Shown one piece after another: positions 59,871 to 64,000 of a DNA stretch of 64,000 nucleotides. The DNA comes from Raphanus sativus (Eukaryota > Streptophyta > Magnoliopsida > Brassicales > Brassicaceae), in contig NC_079514.1 in the NCBI RefSeq assembly GCF_000801105.2, positions 15,354,293 through 15,418,292 of the forward strand. The letters are read 5' to 3'. Under the pieces are notes generated by a model. That model saw nothing but the letters and a program-made list of their open reading frames with translations. It did not search any database and was not told the DNA's origin. Every line of letters starts with the position of its first letter. Position 1 is the stretch's first letter. The translations under genes and the position numbers were made by a program.

Positions 59871-61329
59871 ATTAACTCTAGTCTCATATTAGTATGATGT
59901 TCTGTTTTTAAAATTTTATATTATAATAAACTTGTTAATTTATTAATATTATTTTAAACGACTTACCTTTATAATTTCATGTTTTAAATATATAAATACT
60001 TTAATCATTTTTTAGAGTGATAATTCAACTATACCATCAACATTTATCATTTAAAATGACTGATTTTTTTAAATATGTATATTTGACAGTTTTGCATTCA
60101 TTAGACATATTTTTAGAAAAATATATAGTGTGTATAGATATTTTATTAGGTTTAAGTGAATTAGTTTTCTGCAAAAAAAAAAACTTTTTTGGATTCACTA
60201 TTAATAAAATAATTAATAAAAATATGTTTAAAACTGTTATAAAATTATTTCTATGATATGATATGTATTTATATGTATATTATAAATTAAAAAAAGAAAT
60301 TTTGATATTTAATTGTTTCTATAAACAAATTATTTGACCTCATCGATATTTAAAATGTTTAATTATTTGTTTGGTGATATAGATTATATTAGGTAAAATC
60401 TAAGATTAGTTTCCTTTAAAAAAATTAAATAAATAAATAAAAATTTAAATACCAATAACCAATTAAATTAATATAATTAATTATAAACACATCCATATAA
60501 GCAAATTCTAATTAAGTGACTTCTTAATTAATATTTTGAAGAATAATTGTACTATATTTAATAAATTATAGTTTCACTTATTTTAATGCCGTACGTATTT
60601 TTGTATCCGCGAATACAATACAACAGACATTCATTCAATGCAATAAGAATAGAATAGTTTAGATTACTGTGAAAGTGGTCAGTATTCTCACTATTCAGTA
60701 ATAAATTCACCAAACGAACATATAAAACTTAACTGCGTCAAACGTCCCAAAAACAAAAATCTCTCAAACAAATTAAAAAAAAAAGTAAACGGCGTAAGAT
60801 AACGACCGTTTTACAATCCGCCGAAGATCAAGATAATGCGTGGCTAATATCCTCCGGATTTCACGGCGTCTGTCTTTACAGTTTCTTTTTCTCAGGACCA
60901 TCGCATTTATCTTGTTGTCCAATAATTAGTGAGAAGATAAGACCATTCAGATGACTGATTAATATTTAATCCTCAGATATTTTCTTAATTAATTCGTTCA
61001 AAGATAGAAAAAAACATAAATACCACGATGACTCACGGAATCGTGACTCGTGGACAAAGAAATTAATCTATTTATAAGTAAACGATGTAATACTAAACTG
61101 TCTTTAGCACGTTACGATAGTTTTTCCCACTAATTTGACCGTAATTAATATATACACCGCCACCATATGAAATGCCTTTTCAATAGTCCACAGATACATT
61201 TCACGCATTGTAGAGTTTGTCACACAAAAGCTAATAGTAGTATTATTTTATAGAAGAAAATGGAAATAACGTGAAGAAAAATCCAAGATCTATAGACAAT
61301 ATTCAAATTATGCAAGACGATCAATATTA
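59871..61329. other. AT-rich DNA with a third repeat copy lacking the TMK3 piece
   Basis: 60361-60500 reads TTTGTTTGGTGATATAGATT...AGGTAAAATC...CCTTTAAAAAAATTAAAT, matching the flanks of both TMK3-fragment repeats but with only about 20 bases where they hold 320. Beyond 60780 the sequence becomes less AT-rich and may be distal promoter of TMK3. No gene. Confidence 0.55.
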
Positions 61330-62007
61330 TTAGTGGGAGCCGAAAATGCCGAAAAAATCAATCATAGAGATACATGCAAGATAATGATAAATCAAAGACC
61401 ATATCATTTTTTCTCATCTTGATCAGTAGATTTCTTTTTGTTTCCTTCTTTAGCATTAACGTGGTGAGAGAGTTACCAAATTTTCACTTCAATCAGAATC
61501 AACCGTTTCGATCTTCTTACTCAAAATATGATTATTCAGGATAAATAAAAACATTAACTTTTTTTCTTGTTCAAGAAATACAAACATTAACTATATGAAC
61601 ATTTTTTGCCAATTTTATACTGTTTCACCACTAATTACGACGCGTGCCAGCTGTATTCTCATAAAATTTCACCACTTCGGTAGACAAAAAAGAAGAAGTT
61701 AGGAGTGATTATTAATAGACACTTTCTCTCTCCCACACACAACACACTCTCTCTCTTCTCTTGCCGAGTAGTCCCCAGAAACAAAACTTTAATAATTCAA
61801 CTTTAATCTGGTTCATCCATTTTACTACTTGCATCTTTGGAGAGAAAAGGCAAATGCTTTTATGATCCTCTCTCCCTACACTTTTAATTCTCCCCTATCT
61901 CCGCCGATTCCTTCTCCCAATTTGTCTTTCCTCTTTCCCCTTTTCTTCTTCTTCAATGACACCACCGTAAAACCCTAGAATCATAAAAAAAGTATTCTCA
62001 CTCGAAA
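61330..62007 (+). promoter_or_regulatory. TMK3 proximal promoter and leader
   Basis: Shared in blocks with 43555-43979 upstream of the truncated copy. CT-rich leader stretches (CACTCTCTCTCTTCTCTTGC at 61745-61764, TCTCTCCC nearby) precede the ATG, along with AAAACCCTAG (61970-61979), a telo-box-like AAACCCTA common in crucifer leaders. I cannot place the transcription start. Confidence 0.6.
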
Positions 62008-64000
62008 ATGGCCAGATCTCATCTCCCCCTCCTCCTCTGTCTCCCCCTCCTCCTAACCTTCCTCAATTCCGCCTCTTCCCAAGACGACGACGACGCCACC
62101 ATCATGCAATCCCTCAGATCGAGCCTAAACCTCACATCAGACGTCGACTGGTCAAACCCCAACCCTTGCAAATGGGAAACCGTCCAGTGCGACGGGAGCA
62201 GCCGCGTGACTCGGATCCAGCTCAAACAGAAAGGCGTCACCGGCACTCTCCCTCCCGATCTCGGCAAACTCTCCGAACTCATCGTCCTCGAGTTCTTCTC
62301 CAACAAAATCTCCGGTCCGATCCCCGATCTCTTCGGCCTCATGCATCTACAGACGCTCAATCTCCACGACAACCTCTTCGACTCCACCCCGAAGAATCTC
62401 TTCTCGGGAATGAACTCGTTGCAAGAAGTCTACCTCGATAACAACCCTTTCCCTGCTTGGGAGATTCCTGAAACCGTCAAAGAAGCCACGTCACTTAAAA
62501 ACTTATCTCTCATCAACTGCAACGTCACGGGTTCGATTCCCGATTTCTTCGGATCCGAGACGCTTCCGAGCCTCTCTTCATTAAAGCTGTCTCGTAACAA
62601 CTTACAAGGAGGTTTGCCTTTGAGTTTAGCCGGCTCGTCGTTGCAGCAGTTATATCTCAACGGTCAGAAGCTCAACGGATCGATCTCGGTGTTGAGGAAC
62701 ATGACTTCTCTCGTGGAGATTGATCTGCAAGGTAACGCGTTTTCGGGACCGATTCCCGATCTCTCTGGTTTGCAGTCTCTGAGACTGTTTAATGTGAGAG
62801 AGAATCAGCTCACTGGCGTCGTCCCACCGTCGTTTACTGGTTTAAAGTCGCTTACGGTTGTGAACATGACTAATAACTTACTTCAAGGACCGACTCCGTT
62901 GTTCGCTAAGTCGGTTAGTGTCGATGTGATTGCCAACACGAATAGCTTCTGTTTGGATACGGCTGGTACTCCGTGTGATCCTCGCGTTGAGATATTGCTT
63001 TCGATAGCTGAGTCGTTTGGGTATCCGGTGAAGCTAGCGGTGAGTTGGAAAGGGAATGATCCGTGTGGTGGTAGCTGGATCGGGATTACTTGTTCTGGAA
63101 GTAATATTACTGTGGTTAACCTAGGGAGGCACGAGCTCACGGGTACGATATCTCCGAGTTTTGCTAAGCTTACTTCGTTGGAGACTATTAATCTTTCTAA
63201 TAATAGACTCACCGGGAGTATACCAACGGAGCTTACTACTTTGCCTAAGCTTAGGACACTCGATGTGTCTAACAACGATATCTACGGTGATGTGCCGAAG
63301 TTCAGGGGAAGTGTGAATTTGGTGACTACTGGTAACCTTAACATCGGAAAGGACGGACCTGTCTCACCGAGTGGTGGAACTCCTGGAACTTCAGGGGGAT
63401 GGAAAGGGTCTGGTGGAGGAAGTGGCGGTGGTGACGGTGGAAACGGAAGCTCTAAGAAGTCAAGCAGTGTGAAGATAATTGTTCCTGTGGTTGGTGGTGT
63501 TGTTGGTGCATTGTGTCTTGTGGGACTCGGTGTTTGCCTCTACGCCAAGAAAGGAATGAGACCCGCTAAAGTGCAGAGCCCAAACACCAACATGGTGATT
63601 CATCCGCATCACTCTGGTGACAGCGATGCGATTAAACTCACTGTTGCAGCTTCTAGTCTCAACAATGGGGGAGGAACCGAGAGCTCTTACAGTCACAGCG
63701 GAAGCGCCAACAGTGACATACACGTCGTGGAGTCTGGTAACTTGGTGATATCCATACAGGTTCTGAGGAGTGTGACTAACAACTTCAACGAAGAGAATAT
63801 CCTCGGGAGAGGCGGTTTCGGTGTAGTTTACAAAGGTGAACTCCACGATGGAACCAAGATTGCTGTCAAGAGGATGGAGTCTTCTTCGGTTGTGAGTGAT
63901 AAGGGACTCGCTGAGTTCAAATCAGAGATCACGGTTTTGACTAAAATGCGTCATCGTCATCTTGTTGCGCTTCTAGGGTACTGCCTTGATGGTAACGAGA
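62008..64000 (+). CDS. TMK3: TMK3 receptor-like kinase (5' part; runs off the window)
   Basis: One frame, open for 664 codons to the window edge. Signal peptide residues 1-24 (LLLCLPLLLTFLNSASS). A Cys-paired N-cap (WSNPNPCKW) leads into the first LRR block, then the non-LRR island (SFCLDTAGTPCDPRV, GNDPCGGSWIGITC) and three more LRRs. A Gly/Ser-rich stalk runs about 451-487, a membrane helix 490-511 (IIVPVVGGVVGALCLVGLGV), and a basic stop-transfer follows. The kinase begins with LGRGGFGVVYKG (from about 599) and catalytic Lys621 in AVKRM, then RHRHLVALLGYCLDG. Pattern and length match Arabidopsis TMK3 (At2g01820). TMKs are plasma-membrane kinases of auxin-dependent growth acting with ABP1-type partners. 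The catalytic loop lies beyond the window. The start is the first ATG of the signal peptide. Confidence 0.95.
   Translation, partial: MARSHLPLLLCLPLLLTFLNSASSQDDDDATIMQSLRSSLNLTSDVDWSNPNPCKWETVQCDGSSRVTRIQLKQKGVTGTLPPDLGKLSELIVLEFFSNKISGPIPDLFGLMHLQTLNLHDNLFDSTPKNLFSGMNSLQEVYLDNNPFPAWEIPETVKEATSLKNLSLINCNVTGSIPDFFGSETLPSLSSLKLSRNNLQGGLPLSLAGSSLQQLYLNGQKLNGSISVLRNMTSLVEIDLQGNAFSGPIPDLSGLQSLRLFNVRENQLTGVVPPSFTGLKSLTVVNMTNNLLQGPTPLFAKSVSVDVIANTNSFCLDTAGTPCDPRVEILLSIAESFGYPVKLAVSWKGNDPCGGSWIGITCSGSNITVVNLGRHELTGTISPSFAKLTSLETINLSNNRLTGSIPTELTTLPKLRTLDVSNNDIYGDVPKFRGSVNLVTTGNLNIGKDGPVSPSGGTPGTSGGWKGSGGGSGGGDGGNGSSKKSSSVKIIVPVVGGVVGALCLVGLGVCLYAKKGMRPAKVQSPNTNMVIHPHHSGDSDAIKLTVAASSLNNGGGTESSYSHSGSANSDIHVVESGNLVISIQVLRSVTNNFNEENILGRGGFGVVYKGELHDGTKIAVKRMESSSVVSDKGLAEFKSEITVLTKMRHRHLVALLGYCLDGNE

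Overview
This is nuclear plant DNA from a crucifer (Brassicaceae, probably Brassica, Raphanus or a close relative). Three things point there: a receptor-kinase gene at the right edge that closely matches Arabidopsis TMK3 (At2g01820), Emigrant- and Cassandra-type repeats, and a Ty3/gypsy lineage rich in the SID motif (ATCGATCGA). The window is AT-rich and gene-poor. It contains one 100-base N gap (12375-12474).

Genes. Four loci look like real genes. An S1-type self-incompatibility homologue (SPH) lies at 29356-29763 (-). A four-pass membrane protein lies at 30698-31273 (-). A TMK3-like gene at 43980-45344 (+) is cut to its LRR ectodomain. A full-type TMK3 gene starts at 62008 (+) and runs off the window inside the kinase domain. 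The truncated and full genes share more than 400 bp of upstream sequence, so they are a duplicated pair that includes the promoter. Two further LRR pieces of TMK3 (58.3 and 59.3 kb) sit inside a ~950-bp tandem duplication.

Layout. 1-5390: decayed Athila-like gypsy sequence around one LTR. 5390-16092: hAT and Helitron debris with gene fragments (SKU5-similar multicopper oxidase, NPG-related TPR protein, a small membrane protein, an RPA-like ORF, a Helitron helicase remnant) and a (GA)n-anchored tandem array at 11593-14862 whose long and short units alternate. 16650-19430: nested MITEs, an 18-bp perfect hairpin and a truncated LINE. 19842-24497: a young full-length Copia element broken by two TGA codons and an RT active-site change. 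24500-28733: MITEs, a 58-bp perfect palindrome and a complete minus-strand Helitron. 29-37 kb: the two small genes, a cluster of tRNA-derived repeats and a hAT MITE with 8-bp target duplication. 37310-43234: a 5.9-kb LTR element without coding capacity. 46.4-52.4 kb: a TIR element, a hAT transposase remnant and stacked Helitron ends. 54.3-56.6 kb: a SINE and a three-LTR Cassandra carrying 5S-rRNA-derived LTRs, inserted in one copy of a 330-bp tandem repeat whose other copy preserves the empty site.

The points I would follow first are the promoter-sharing, ectodomain-only TMK3 copy (a possible secreted decoy), the LRR-fragment repeats beside it, and the dimeric Cassandra. All calls come from reading the sequence; no database search was run.
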